Position numbers and translations under genes: made by a program. Source: Adiantum capillus-veneris (taxonomy: Eukaryota; Streptophyta; Polypodiopsida; Polypodiales; Pteridaceae). Taken from it: 64,000 nt of DNA. This document shows positions 38,357 through 49,097 of the stretch, piece after piece. The first letter of the stretch is position 1, and the number at the start of each line of letters is the position of its first letter. The notes below the pieces were generated by a model. The model made no database searches. It saw only the letters and a list, made by a program, of their open reading frames with translations, and was not told the origin of the DNA. The DNA lies in NCBI GenBank assembly GCA_014529385.2, contig CM043962.1, positions 128,519,074 to 128,583,073 on the forward strand, written 5' to 3'.

Positions 38357-38753
38357 CTGGGGACATAGAATCGACTCCTTGAGCCATAACTCCCAAATCC
38401 TGAGCTAGGAGTGCACCATGGACTTACTGATCCAAAGTCCTGAGTGAGGGTACATTTCATGCTTATGATCGAGGAAGAAACCTGGCAACCTGATTATCAA
38501 AACAATCGACTGTTTGTCGTAACACCTTTCTGTACAAACAGTTAAAGAGTTCAATGTGTCACATCACATTTTAGTTTTCAAGGCCAAAAAAGAATCATTG
38601 AACCTTAGAGAGGCAAAAATAAGGATACATTTGTGTAGCCAAACCAGTCATTCCTTTCATTTCTTCATTTAACCTGTAATGAGCATCTAGATAGCTGCAT
38701 TATACAATTGCTACAAACTTGTCCAATGTGCTGACATGAGACCTGGCAATTAC

Positions 38754-38802
38754 CTCAGGCATGCATTGATGAACCTGTTCCCCTTCATGGCAGCATCTAA
38801 TG
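38754..38802 (-). CDS. Possible 49-nt exon of the same unrecognised gene
   Basis: On the minus strand, TTGTTGCAG precedes position 38802 and GAG-GTAAT follows 38754, giving a clean acceptor and donor 49 nt apart. One of two open frames reads LDAAMKGNRFINACL. The next exon-like piece lies about 400 nt downstream. Chance is possible for something this short. Confidence 0.25.
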
Positions 38803-39200
38803 CTGCAACAAGACATGAGCAAGAAAGGTCATTAGCAAAGGTCAACAAGAATCAAACAGTATGGAAAAGCAGACATCATATGGCCTAAATTCCTTTGTTT
38901 AAAAGCGCATTGGTTGGTGTGAGCCATAAATCCGTGCCTAAACAAGTCTCTTCTTCCTTGAAGTGACGTCTCTTGGGTGGGCACTTGCTTGTAAATTCCT
39001 AGGGGATGTTGTGGTTTCTCAAAGGGAATGGGCAATCTTTTTTGCTGTTCTTATTTCTTGGGTTTCCTGTCACTCTTCAAAAACACGATTAGGAACCAAC
39101 ACGCCCAAGAGGACATGGGTTACGTGCGACCTCAATAAGCAAAAAAAAATTGTGTGGTTCTTGTGGTTCTTTCCTTGAGTGATACAGAACACTGCCAAAG

Positions 39201-39212
39201 CTTTGATACCAA
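39201..39212 (-). other. Primer-binding site of a family D element
   Basis: In reverse complement this reads TTGGTATCAAAG, one mismatch from the initiator tRNA-Met type site, and abuts the LTR at 39213. It implies an element interior to the left, but no gag is recognisable there. Confidence 0.55.
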
Positions 39213-40096
39213 TGTAAGGTGCAGCAGAATGAATGTTTGAACTTTGCTCAAGATGAGTGCTCCGAACTGTGCTCAAGGTTCCTTTTGTTCTTATGGAAGG
39301 TAGAGCCTTCCGTTCTTAATGAGAGAATGCTATGGTCACAAACAAAGTGAATGGACATTGTGTGTGCAAGTGTATGAGACTGAGAGATAGAGAGAGAAGA
39401 GAGATACGACACCAGAGACGTTGTAAAACCCTCCTCCGAAGGCCCCACTCTCGTCGGCGAGAGTGATCTACTTATGATTGCACAAACTGGTACAAACTGA
39501 TTGCATGTGATTGATGCAAGTCTAGGCTATGTCGATGTCGACGACGGTGATGGCGAGACCGACCTAAGGGTTGAAATCTGCAATCTTTTATCTGCTGTCC
39601 AAAAACGCTATGTGTTGTGGTATGCTTGCGGGAAGATATGATGCAAAAAACGCTAGGTCTTCTGTTGAGAGAAAACGCTAGCCTGCTGCGGGTGTTGGTC
39701 TTGCTGAGAAGTTGCCTATTGAGCAAGGTGCTCCTGTTGCCTCTTCTGCCAGAAAGTGCTAGCGCTAGGTTTGCTTATATACAAACTTAGCAAAATTGCC
39801 CTACCTACTTTCCAACAAAAGTCACTTAAAAATAATGAGTGAAAAATGTCAAAAATACGGAAAATAGGTCTATGCACTGTAAAAATGCTACTGATGGGAT
39901 CTGACTGGAATCTGATGGTCATGCTATGTGCAACCAGAGGATATGCATCTAATCTAAGCGTCTGGACAACACGGTCTGCGAACAGACTCACAAAAGTGCC
40001 AGATCACTTCCTATTCTAAACTGACTTGACTGAACTGAACCCTGATCATGCTGTAGCTTGTCCACGGACACATAGGGTTGGATGTGTCACGTGACA
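39213..40096 (-). mobile_element. Family D LTR (884 bp), copy 1
   Basis: On the minus strand it runs from TGTCACGTGACAC to CCTTACA, so it has TG...CA borders. It matches 53379-54596 along its whole length but is about 330 bp shorter, mainly in the region of GCTGAAA/AACGCT word repeats. A TATATAAGCAAACC-like promoter stretch lies near 39770-39785. The adjacent primer site marks it as a 5' LTR. Confidence 0.85.
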
Positions 40097-40123
40097 CTCT
40101 CTCTCTATCATATAGAGAGAGAG
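40097..40123. repeat. 12-bp-arm palindrome at the LTR border
   Basis: CTCTCTCTCTAT, loop CAT, ATAGAGAGAGAG: a perfect hairpin sequence directly at the end of LTR D copy 1. Confidence 0.9.
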
Positions 40124-40138
40124 AGAGTTGACATGCCA

Positions 40139-40505
40139 GATTCACTGTCGAAATCCATGTGTGTTGCAAAAAAGAGATCAGATCCTTCGTAGAAGAAGAA
40201 TCGTCTAAGCTCTAATACCACTCTACTGGACTTGGTACCCCAAACAAAAGATCTAGTTGCAATACACGTGAGTAAATCGCAAAATAACTGAGCAAACTTA
40301 AATATATATACTAGAAATATCCATATATATTTAAAGGCATGACTCGTCAATCTTTGAAAAGAGTTTGGGAGTTTGGGGCATTGGTCAATCCAAATGGCAT
40401 GACACAATAGGCAAAAGTATCCCATTCTATAGAAAAAGTTGTTTTGTGTTGGTCTTGAGGATGTAAAGTCAAGTGGTAATATCCAAAGAATCCATCCAAG
40501 AAACT
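40139..40505 (-). pseudogene. Rearranged gypsy piece: gag start, primer site, LTR tail, and an RT fragment
   Basis: On the minus strand the primer site TGGTATTAGAGC (40220-40209) is followed by the start of a gag-like leader (FFYEGSD, then MDFDSESG). To its right lies an LTR 3' tail (40221-40312). Beyond that, at 40500-40360, a gypsy RT fragment is read on the minus strand with DGFFGYYHLTLHPQD and CVMPFGLTNAP. These parts are not in their natural order, so at least one rearrangement joined them. Confidence 0.65.
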
Positions 40506-40514
40506 ATAAGCCTC

Positions 40515-41602
40515 ATATATATTCAAGTTTGCTCAGTTATTTTGCAATTCACTCACGTGTGGTGCAATAGATCTTTGGCTTGGGGTGTTCAAGTCCATTA
40601 CAGTGGTATCAAAGCTCAAACGATTCTTCTTCTACGAAGGATCTGATCCCTTTTTCGCATTGATTCCGGCAGTGAATCTGGTGGGGAGAAAACAATTCCA
40701 TCTACTTGCACAATTGAAGAGACCAACGGAGGTTCTAGCGGAAGTCAGCCTCTTTCTAAGGAATCAGAAGCCAAGTATGGCCCTCTTTCACCAAGTGACC
40801 TCGACAGGATGGAATCCCAACGTCAACTTCAGTTTGACATTTGTGCCAAGCAGATGTTCAAGCACGCCAAGGATCTTTAGTATGAAAGTTTCTAAAGAAT
40901 CACCCACTTGACGAGATCCATTCAAGATGGTAGGCGACCATTCGCTCACCTCTCAAGTTGGCAATCAAACAAAAATCAAAGCCAAGTGTAGATAAGCAAA
41001 AATTGTACTCACAAGATGAGTTTGACAATGCCGTAGAGTAGCATGTCAATGAAGTAGTGAAGGCTTCGAATAGCTCTCGAAAGAAAAGTCGTGCAATAGA
41101 TTATCCCGGCTACTTAGGTTAGAAATCTACATTCAAGGCAGCCAGCTGATCCAAGAAGCGTGTACGCTTTGCAAATGACAGCGCCTACAACGTGGATAAT
41201 ATTCAAACGCGTCTTCACTTCCGCATAGCTCACAAAAGAATATGAAGAGGATGTTATCACAGCTTGGAATCATCTTAGGATGACCATGGAAGATACCCTA
41301 GACGACTATTGTCGGAGGTTTTGTGATACCTTTCTACCAACCTCTTCCTTTAAGAAAATTACCTTAAAGCAACAAGTTGAGCCGTTTTACTGTGGTTTGC
41401 TCAAGGAGATACGGCCATATAGTTTGCAGAAGAAGGCGGACTCCATTCAGAAACTTATGGGTCACGACAAGCAAGGGTTCAGTATGCATGCCGGCATACT
41501 GACGTACCCCACGGACTTGCCAATGTCAAGAAGGGGAAGCAGTAGAAGCAGCCGCCAACCGGCCTAGGTTGTCAACCGAGCAGCGTGTTGAGTATTACAA
41601 AG
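40515..41602 (+). pseudogene. Gypsy LTR tail, primer site and gag fragment
   Basis: An LTR tail ends CCATTACA at 40602, and TGGTATCAAAGCTC (40604-40617) is a near-perfect initiator-Met primer site. Gag text follows in broken frames: ESGGEKTIPSTC, SDLDRMESQRQLQFD, and the open frame at 41280-41567 with DDYCRRFCDTFLP and LKEIRPYSLQKK. It reaches STEQRVEYYK, which in relatives is just before the zinc knuckle, and stops at 41602 where LTR C begins. The first 170 bp are an inverted copy of 40139-40312, so two related 5' ends face away from each other. Confidence 0.72.
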
Positions 41603-42197
41603 TGTCACGCGGGTGGGCACCACGTGCCAACAGAAAAGAACAGACTGAACAACTTTAAGCACTTCAAATAACAACTAAAGAAAGAGATGCACGACACGAG
41701 ATGGGGAGTGGCGGAGTTCCACCCCAAGAGAGCACAATCCCCAAACACTGGCGCCCCTTTCGATATTTCTTTATATTGCTTGAACTCAGTACATCGCCGG
41801 TACTCCATCCTCTGCACCTTCACCCGGACGCGTGCCAGAGACTAAGCCCTTTGCACATATTTAAAGGCCCTTGGCCTATGAAAAGCAGTTTACATAAAAA
41901 GCAATCAAACTCAAAAGCTTCTAGTCCAAAAGCAAGTGTCCAAAAGCAGCCAACGAGTTTCACGAAGATCCATACACCGCCACGTCATCAGTGCAAATCA
42001 CGAAAATCCGTACAGATTGCCACGTCAGCAACGTAAAACACAAGCGTCCGTACAGTTGCCACATCATCAACAATTTCGCAAGAGAGTGCGTGTGCATGTG
42101 GTCCTGCATTATTTGAATGCCTTTAGGTCCCGTGTGCCCCATCGAACGGGGTCCCACCACTCGGCAAGACTTTGCAAGTTAATAAAACTACTTCTTC
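41603..42197 (-). mobile_element. Family C 3' LTR, left part
   Basis: On the minus strand the LTR ends CGCGTGACA at 41603. Its right part continues at 52066-52158, because the 42198-52060 element was inserted into it with target TCTTC. Total length without the insertion is 688 bp. It contains the shared LTR core at 41739-41777, and it matches 62598-62889 in the opposite orientation. Confidence 0.85.
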
Positions 42198-43675
42198 TGT
42201 CACAAGGACGTGGCAATTATTAACCATGTCACAGAGATGTGGCAACTGCTAACCTTGGTTGTTGGTTTCTTTCCAATGGGGTTTATTTTATTTGTTTAAG
42301 ACCCTCTTTTTGAAGTAGCAAACGGTCGGACATTGTATGGCCAATGTGAACGGTAGATTCACCCGCAGACGGGAAGTGGTCGGCACTGGAATTCGTATGA
42401 TAAGAGGATGTCTAGGCTCAGAGCAAGATCATATAGGTCCCCCCGTCGCACTTAGCAAGTTGGTGGATACTAGGAAGTGAACTCAATTAAGGCGTAAAGT
42501 CAAGGTGGGACTACCAACAAAAAGTATCCGACAGTTGGGCCACATTGCACTTTTGGATGCGGCTCCAATGAGGATAGATGGTCAGAAGACCAGTGGGAGC
42601 CCAACGGAAGCATTTCCTAAAATTTAGGGAACTGCTATTTTGGGCCGTGAAATGTGTTCGCGTCATTACCTCCGGTATGACTAGGGGAACATTTTATAAC
42701 TCTGCCGCAAAGTCAACTGACGCGTCGGTTGGGATATTTTTAAGCGACGAACCCGAAACGGGAAAATGCTTGAAAATGCGCCAAGTGTCACATTTTCGTG
42801 AACTTTCCTCTTGCAGAAAAATGGGCGCTGATTTTTATGCTGGGAGAGGCCTCATTTCAGCTTTTGTCACAGGTTAAGAGCTATGGAGTGCTTCCTTTCC
42901 CTCTCATGTACAGTGTGGTGCTAGGAGTGATGCCCTCAACACTACACACTGCTCTCTCTCTCCCCTACGTGCAGTTATGTGATGCCCCACAAGAGGGCTA
43001 CTCATTTGACTGATGTACAGTTGTGTGGATTCATGCTTTTGTGCTGAGGCAAGAGCCTCCTTGAGCAGGAACAGGGGTAGCTAGCTGCTACTCCAAAGCA
43101 GGCACTGGTGAGGGTCATAACCTCACCATATAGGTGCAAAATCAGCGCTGTGTATGCGCTGTAATTTCACTGTTTTTCAGCCGTACGGACGCCAAGACCA
43201 TTGGGAATCGTGCCCCACTGGCAGAGGACAGTTAGGGGACTGTTTGGGGCTGAAAACAGGGCAAAAACCAGTAAATACAGCGTGCTGAATTTACTGTTTT
43301 TGGACAGGAATCAGAGGGTATACTCCAGTGCAAGCGAGTTCCAACAGGGGAATTGGTTTCGCGCAAGTTTTGGGGCTGTTATGCTGCCGAAATTTGGCCA
43401 AATCAAATGGTATCTAGGTGGATACACGTGAAGGATTCCCAGGACCTTACCTTGTAATTTACCCTCCTAAAGAATAAAGAAATACCGAAAGGGGCGCCCA
43501 TTTTGGGACCTACAGGTTATCGGCGTCTGCTCGGAGCATTCTAGCTTCCGAGCCGTGTGTGTATTCAAGTGTTAACTCCCGTCGTAGGTTCTCTTTGCAA
43601 AGTGCTCTGTGTGTGTGTTTAAAGTAAAGAATTTCGGGTGAAAGCCAACGCCTACCGCCCTACGGGCCAGTTTCA
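42198..43675 (+). mobile_element. 5' LTR (family B) of the 8.4-kb chromovirus element
   Basis: 1478 bp from TGTCACAAGG to GGGCCAGTTTCA. The flanking TCTTC at 42193-42197 recurs at 52061-52065, a perfect 5-bp target duplication. The 3' LTR (49098-50284 plus 51770-52060) is also exactly 1478 bp, and I count about 16 differences by eye. A polyadenylation-like AATAAA at 43473 starts the core shared with other LTR families. The first 60 bp hold an internal direct repeat, TGTCAC(A/G)(A/G)G(A)-GTGGCAA. Open frames in the LTR are not supported as genes. Confidence 0.95.
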
Positions 43676-43693
43676 TGGTTTCATTGCCGGGAT
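43676..43693 (+). other. Primer-binding site resembling tRNA-Glu
   Basis: TGGTTTCATTGCCGGGAT directly abuts the 5' LTR. It matches 15 of 18 positions of the complement of the 3' end of plant tRNA-Glu(UUC) as I remember it. It does not match the initiator-Met site used by the neighbouring elements. Confidence 0.7.
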
Positions 43694-43771
43694 ATCAATC
43701 AATTTTTCCTCAAAGAGTGAACCTGGATTGTTCAGGGTAAAGACACAGTGCAAGAACGCGGGGATTACACT

Positions 43772-45020
43772 ATGGCCGACAAGGGGAAGGGAATTATGGA
43801 AGAGGGTTCCTCTCCAAAGGACAGGCAGGAGATTCCTATGGTTTTTGAGATTAGCGAGAGCTCACGGCCACGTCAGTCTGTACCTCATGTCAACGTGAAT
43901 GTCCCTCCAGTAGTACAGGGCTTTATGACAGGGCAACTTGAGGATGATGCGTTTAAGACTCAGTTAGTTGCCGCGGTGAATGTCTTTTCGCAGCTGGTGC
44001 AGAATCCGAGGTTTATGGAATTCTTGCAAGCGCCACCAGTGCAACAGCAAAATAGGCAACCTACGCCGCGTATAGAGCTTGTTGAAGCTCAAGCCCAGGT
44101 ACTTCATGAGGTGCAGGAGGAAAGGGAACACTCGCATGTTGCGGAGTCGGGGGCTCCAAAGCAGGTTTCTCCCGTGCTTGAACAGGTGGCTAGAACGCCT
44201 ATTCCACAGGTTATGCTAGTTCAGCCCGCCACCTTTCAGAGCCAGCATGCTGTCTTGAATGGACAGGGAGCTGGATACCAAGCTATGCACTCAGTTTTTC
44301 CACCACCCACAGTACATCCTAGGTATTTCGGGGGTGGATCAGTGTTCCAAAGTATGGCTGGTTATGCACCTGGAAGTCAGCCGTGCATGCCAGGAACAGT
44401 GTTCGGGGGTATGCAAGGCATCATGCCAAACCCCATGTATGGTACTATCGGCATGCAGCAAGGTTTCCACGGCAACCAGGGCCAGTTTGGGGTGCCACAG
44501 GGTCATTTTGGCATGGCTGGTTTTTCTGGACAGCAGCCAGATATCGCACCTCTGACGCAAAATGTGAATGGCCAGCACGTGCCGATCATGCCTAGTACAG
44601 TGCCCATGTTGCAGACCATCCCGTATGACAACTTGGGGGCACTAGAGAAGCCGAAGGCTTACAAAGAGGGTGGTACAGCAATAAAGTTCAGTACCTTCAG
44701 TGGTTTCGAGGATAAGACAAAGGCACTCACTTTCCTCCAACAGTTGGATACAGCTTCTGCGGGAGGGAATTTTACAGAGGCCTCGAAGGTCAGGAAAGCT
44801 GCCACTTTCTTAAAGGACAATGCGCTTACATGGTGGACGACATTGTTAATGCAAGGATAGGCACCCGCTACTTGGATTTACTTCAAGCAAATGTTTGCAT
44901 CTGCTTGGCTATCAAATGAATTTGAAGCCGATGTCCTGACAGATTGGCACCAGCTTACGGCAGCTTCGTGCAAGAGCTTGCTGGAGTACAATAGGAGGTT
45001 TTGTAAAGCGTTACTCTCAG
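43772..45020 (+). pseudogene. Gag region of the family B element (stop codon and frameshift)
   Basis: Gag builds the virus-like particle that packages retrotransposon RNA. The most likely start is the ATG at 43772 (MADKGKGIMEEG). The N-terminal 200 residues are rich in Gln, Pro, Gly and Met, with low-complexity FG(G/V)PQG-like text. The conserved Gag core is at 44660-44860 (AIKFSTFSGFEDKTKALTFL, LTWWTTLL). A TAG at 44858-44860 interrupts where Gln is likely; the frame is otherwise open afterwards (APATWIYFKQMFASAW). Near 45020 the reading shifts by one into the frame of the next feature, which continues Gag with QIEKYCCGLPKGLRDYC. Gag and Pol were thus one frame in the parent, and this copy carries two breaks in Gag. 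Confidence 0.88.
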
Positions 45021-47662
45021 TGACCTCCTACAGAGCAGATAGAGAAGTATTGTTGTGGGCTGCCTAAAGGGCTTCGTGATTACTGTACAAAGAACAGAGT
45101 GGCTACCCTTACTCAGCTTATGGAAGTTGCGAACACTGGTCTTGCCTTGTTGAAAGGAGAGGACAGTGGATTTCCGAGCAGTGACAAAGGAGGGCAGCAA
45201 AAGAAAAATTCAGCGAAGAAGCCCTTTGTGAAGACGGCTCCTGATGCGTCACAGGGGTCAGAAAAGGCCACCAAAGACAAGGATTCAGCCGAGACTTCTG
45301 GAGCGCAGGCAAAGAAACAAAAAAGGAAGCCTTTTGTGCGCAAGTCGCTCGAGGAAAAGAAGGTCCTAATGGCTGAGAACAAATGCTTTATATGCGAGCA
45401 GCCTGGTCATATTTCTATCAATTGTCCACAAAGGAAAAGGGCAGCTGACTCAGAGGATAAAGAAGACCAGAAAGGCAAGAAGCCTAAACCCACGGCAGGT
45501 TTAGTGCCAGACATGGTGGGTGACAGGCCCAACACAGATGCCAGTGAGTTATGCAAGGCATGGGGTAAAGTTAGGGATCAGACGGCACTCATCTTCTTTG
45601 ATCCAGGTGCCAAAGCCAACTTTATCTCACCAGAGTTAGCTATGAAGCTGGGCATCAGAGCTGAAGAGATGGGGTACACAGCAGAGGCAGGGTTGGCATG
45701 TCCTGGCCACTCAGAGTGTGTTACTCCCATCATTGGAAAACTGCGTCTGCATATTCAGTCGTATGTGGACACTGAAGAGTTTTACATCATGCCGCTGGAA
45801 GGTTGTGACGCCTTGTTGGGGATCCCGTGGATGTTTCGAGTGCATGGAGTCTTGGATGCCTACAACAAAAAGATCACTGTACAGCATAGGGGCAAAACTC
45901 ACATCTTGGATGTAAAGCTTAAAGGAGAGTCAGTCCCTATTGTATCTGCTTCTGCTATCACTTCTGTAATAAAGAATCATCTTTCTGTGTACTTGATTTT
46001 TGCACGTGATGTCTCAGATAGTGATCAGTCAAATTTATCCGTGTTAGATAAAGAAAGGTCAGCATTTTTGCAAAAGTTTAGTGACTGTTTTTCTGATTCA
46101 TTACCGTCGCAATTGCCGCCAGAGAGACCTGAGGACCATCGGATAGATTTGGTGCCAGAGTGTAGCCCACCAAATAGACCTCCCTACAGGGTTAGTGCGG
46201 CGCAACAGAAAGAGATTATGGGCCAGGTTGAGGAGTTATTAGAGAAGGGGCTGATTCAGCCTAGTTCTTCACCCTTTTGCTCCCCAGTGCTCCTAGTGCA
46301 GAAGAAGGATGGCTCATGGCGCATGTGTATTGATTACCGTGCGTTGAATAAGAATACCATCAAGAATAGGTTCCCTATTCCTCGCATTGATGATATTCTC
46401 GATCGTTTAGAGGGTGCTGCAATTTTCAGCAGGATAGACCTGAAGAGTGGGTACCATCAGATTCGTATAAGCCCAGAGGATGTGCACAAGACTGCGTTTA
46501 GAACGACATTTGGTCTTTATGAGTTTCTAGTGATGCCGTTTGGGCTAACAAATGCTCCTGCCACGTTCAACAGAATGATGGACCGGATTTTCCGCTCGCA
46601 TCAACAGTTTATTGGAACGTTCTTCGATGACATGATAGTGTATTCGAAGAATGAAGAGGAGCATAGGCGTCACTTGACCATTGTGTTCGAAGAGTTGCGC
46701 AGTCACAGGTTACTTGTCAATCCTAAGAAAAGTGAATTCTTCCTTGAAGAGATCCACTTTCTGGGCCACATAGTCTCAAAGGATGGTGTTAGAATGGATC
46801 CCGCAAAGGTCGAAGCTATCAAGACATGGCCAGACTTGAAGACTGTGCACGATGTTAGAAGCTTCTTGGGATTGTGTTCCTACTATAGAAGGTTTATCAG
46901 AAATTTTGCAGAGATAGCATCGCCTCTTCACGCATTGCAAAAGAAAGAGGTCACTTTCAGATGGACCCAAAAAGAGATTTCAGCTTTTAGTCTCTTAAAG
47001 GAAAAGTTGACTTCAGATCCAGTTATTGTTTTGCCAGATCTCAGGAAGTCATTTGTGGTCCAGTGTGACGCGTGTGGCAGTAGCATCGGAGCAGTGCTAA
47101 TGCAAGATGGACGGGTAGTAGCCTATGAAAGCCGAATTTTGCAAGGGCCAGAGAGGACTATGCAAGTCTATGAGAAAGAGCTCTTGGCCGTGATTCATGC
47201 GCTTTCTAGCTGGAAGCACTACCTCTTAGGTGCTGATTTTGTTGTCCAAACAGATCATCAGACCTTGCGATACTTCTTGACACAGTCAAAGTTATCCGAA
47301 AAGCATATGCGATGGGCAAACATTCTTTCCATGTTCCACTTCCAGATTATGCATGTGGAAGGCAAGAAGAATGTTGTGGCTGATGCGTTATCAAGAAAGC
47401 CACAAATTTCAGCTGTGTCAATTCCTTATCATCATGAGTTAGATGACATGAAGGAACAGTATACTGCTGATGAAGATTTTGCAAGGATCTTTGAACAGTT
47501 ACAAGAGGGGCAACATCATGAGCACTACCTCCTCAGAGATGGTTTTATCATGATGCATGGCAGACTTTGTGTCACTAGGCCACTGCGACATAAGGTCATG
47601 GAAGAGAGTCATGTCCCACCGTATGCAGGGCATCGTGGCATAGATGCAACAGTTAAAGCGGT
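45021..47662 (+). pseudogene. Gag 3' end, protease, reverse transcriptase and RNase H of the family B element
   Basis: A long open frame (45099-47747 is 882 codons) carries the C-terminal Gag part and zinc knuckle CFICEQPGHISINC (about 45388-45429). The protease follows with FFDPGAKANFI; the active-site triad is DPG (GAT at 45600) where the family normally has D-S/T-G. RT spans about 46230-46780: DGSWRMCIDYRALNKNTI, FSRIDLKSGYHQIRI, MPFGLTNAPATFN and the catalytic FFDD at 46620-46631. RNase H spans about 47040-47400 with its acids in VQCDACG, VYEKELLA, QTDHQTLRY and VADALSR. The integrase zinc finger starts (HVPPYAGHRGID) before a one-base frameshift near 47663 diverts the frame. Confidence 0.93.
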
Positions 47663-48927
47663 AGACGTTCTTCTATTGGCCTACCTTGAGGAGAGATGTG
47701 GATGCCTTTGTGCGAGCATGCATAGTTTGCCAAAAGGTCAAGTTTGACAGGCAAAAGGCACCAGGGTTGTTACAACCACTGGACTTTATCTTTGATCTTT
47801 CAAGGACGCCAATAGGGAATGATGGTATATGGACCATTATCTGTAGGTTCAGCAAGCAGGCCCATTTTATCCCTGTCAGGAAGAAGATAAAATCTGATCA
47901 GATGGCACGCTTGTTCATGTACAATGTGTTTAAGTACCATGGTATGCCACAATCGATTATCAGTGATCGTGATCCTCGCATGACCAATTTGTTCTGGAGA
48001 GGATTGTTTGAGAACATGGGTACTACGCTCAAGTTCTCGTCTTCGTTTCATCCCCAAACTGATGGACAGTCAGAAGAGGCCAATTCTAATGTCTTAGATC
48101 TGCTGAAATGCTATGTGTCAGATAATAAGGGCAAGTGGGAACAGTATTTGCCTATGCTTGAGTATGCGTACAATAATACGGTGCATTCGTCTACTGGCAA
48201 AGCACCTTTTGAAATTGTTGAAGGCGGCAAAAAGGTTCCTCCCATTTTGCACACGAAGGACAAGATCTTTGAGGCAGATCGATATGTTGAGAACATGGAT
48301 GAGATGTATAAGAAGATTAAAGTTGCCTTGGAGAAGACTCAAGCAAAACAGAAAAAGGCTGCTGATCGTCACCGTCGTGAACTGTTACTATCACCTGGTG
48401 ATTGGGTTCTCTTAAGGTTCGAAAAGGCAAGGTTAAAGAAGATGAAGGACAAGGAACGGCTGTTTCCTAAGCTCAGCATGCGTTACTATGGGCCTTTTCA
48501 AGTGCTTGACAAGATCAGTGATGTGGCTTACAGGCTGAAATTGCCTGATGCGTGGAAGATTCATAATGCGTTTCACGTGAGTCTTCTAAGACCCTTCGTG
48601 GGTGATGTGCCAGAAGATATGCCAGTTGAGGATCAGCCAGAAGTTGAGGAACTTGATGAGATCCTGGTACCTGAGCAAGTTTTGGCACATAAGGACAGAA
48701 AAGTTAAAGGACAAGTTGCAAGACGCTATTTGGTGAAGTTCAAGAACTATCCGCCTATGGATGCAAAGTGGATGGAAGAGCATGAACTGTCAGAGTCACC
48801 AAATGTATTGCAGCTTTACCTTGAAGCCTTTGGGTTACAGCCTACTTATGCCCCAACCCAACGTGTGCAAAGGAGGGGTAATGATAGAGCTAGTACATCA
48901 AATGTACATATGAATTCAGTGCCATAG
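47663..48927 (+). pseudogene. Integrase and chromodomain of the family B element
   Basis: Read in the frame opened by the shift near 47663: zinc-finger cysteines CIVCQKVK, then the catalytic core with D at 47782 (LDFIFD), D at 47965 (SDRDPRM) and E at 48073 (GQSEEAN). A 12-residue segment that the 55458 element keeps between LLQPL and the first catalytic Asp is missing here. The GPY/F region (SMRYYGPFQVLDKI) and HVSLLRPF follow. The C-terminal ~60 residues are a chromodomain (QVLAHKDRK, RRYLVKFKNYPPMDAKWMEE), which in this clade steers integration to heterochromatin. The frame ends at a TAG at 48925-48927, 158 bp before the polypurine tract. Only the frameshift and the deletion suggest loss of function. 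Confidence 0.92.
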
Positions 48928-49085
48928 ATGGAAATGGCAAAAGTATGAAGGCCTCAAAAAGTCATTTGTATCTATGTATGTTACGACCTTTCTTGCGGAT
49001 ACATGCGATGATAAAAGAGTGTTAATAGCACAAGATCATCAGTGGCATGTATTTATGGTATGCAATCGAGGACGTTTGCGATTTC

Positions 49086-49097
49086 AAGAGGGGGGTA
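49086..49097 (+). other. Polypurine tract of the family B element
   Basis: AAGAGGGGGGTA directly precedes the 3' LTR start TGTCACG at 49098, the expected primer for plus-strand synthesis. Confidence 0.9.

Noticed and set aside
38754-38802. SET-domain-like motif (GNRFINAC resembling GNxARFINHSC)
   Set aside because: The similarity is only a few residues in a 49-nt piece, with the key His missing; not enough to name a methyltransferase.
40139-40685. Terminal inverted repeats of a DNA transposon
   Set aside because: Both arms contain a tRNA primer site and LTR tail, so they are two retrotransposon 5' ends in opposite orientation.
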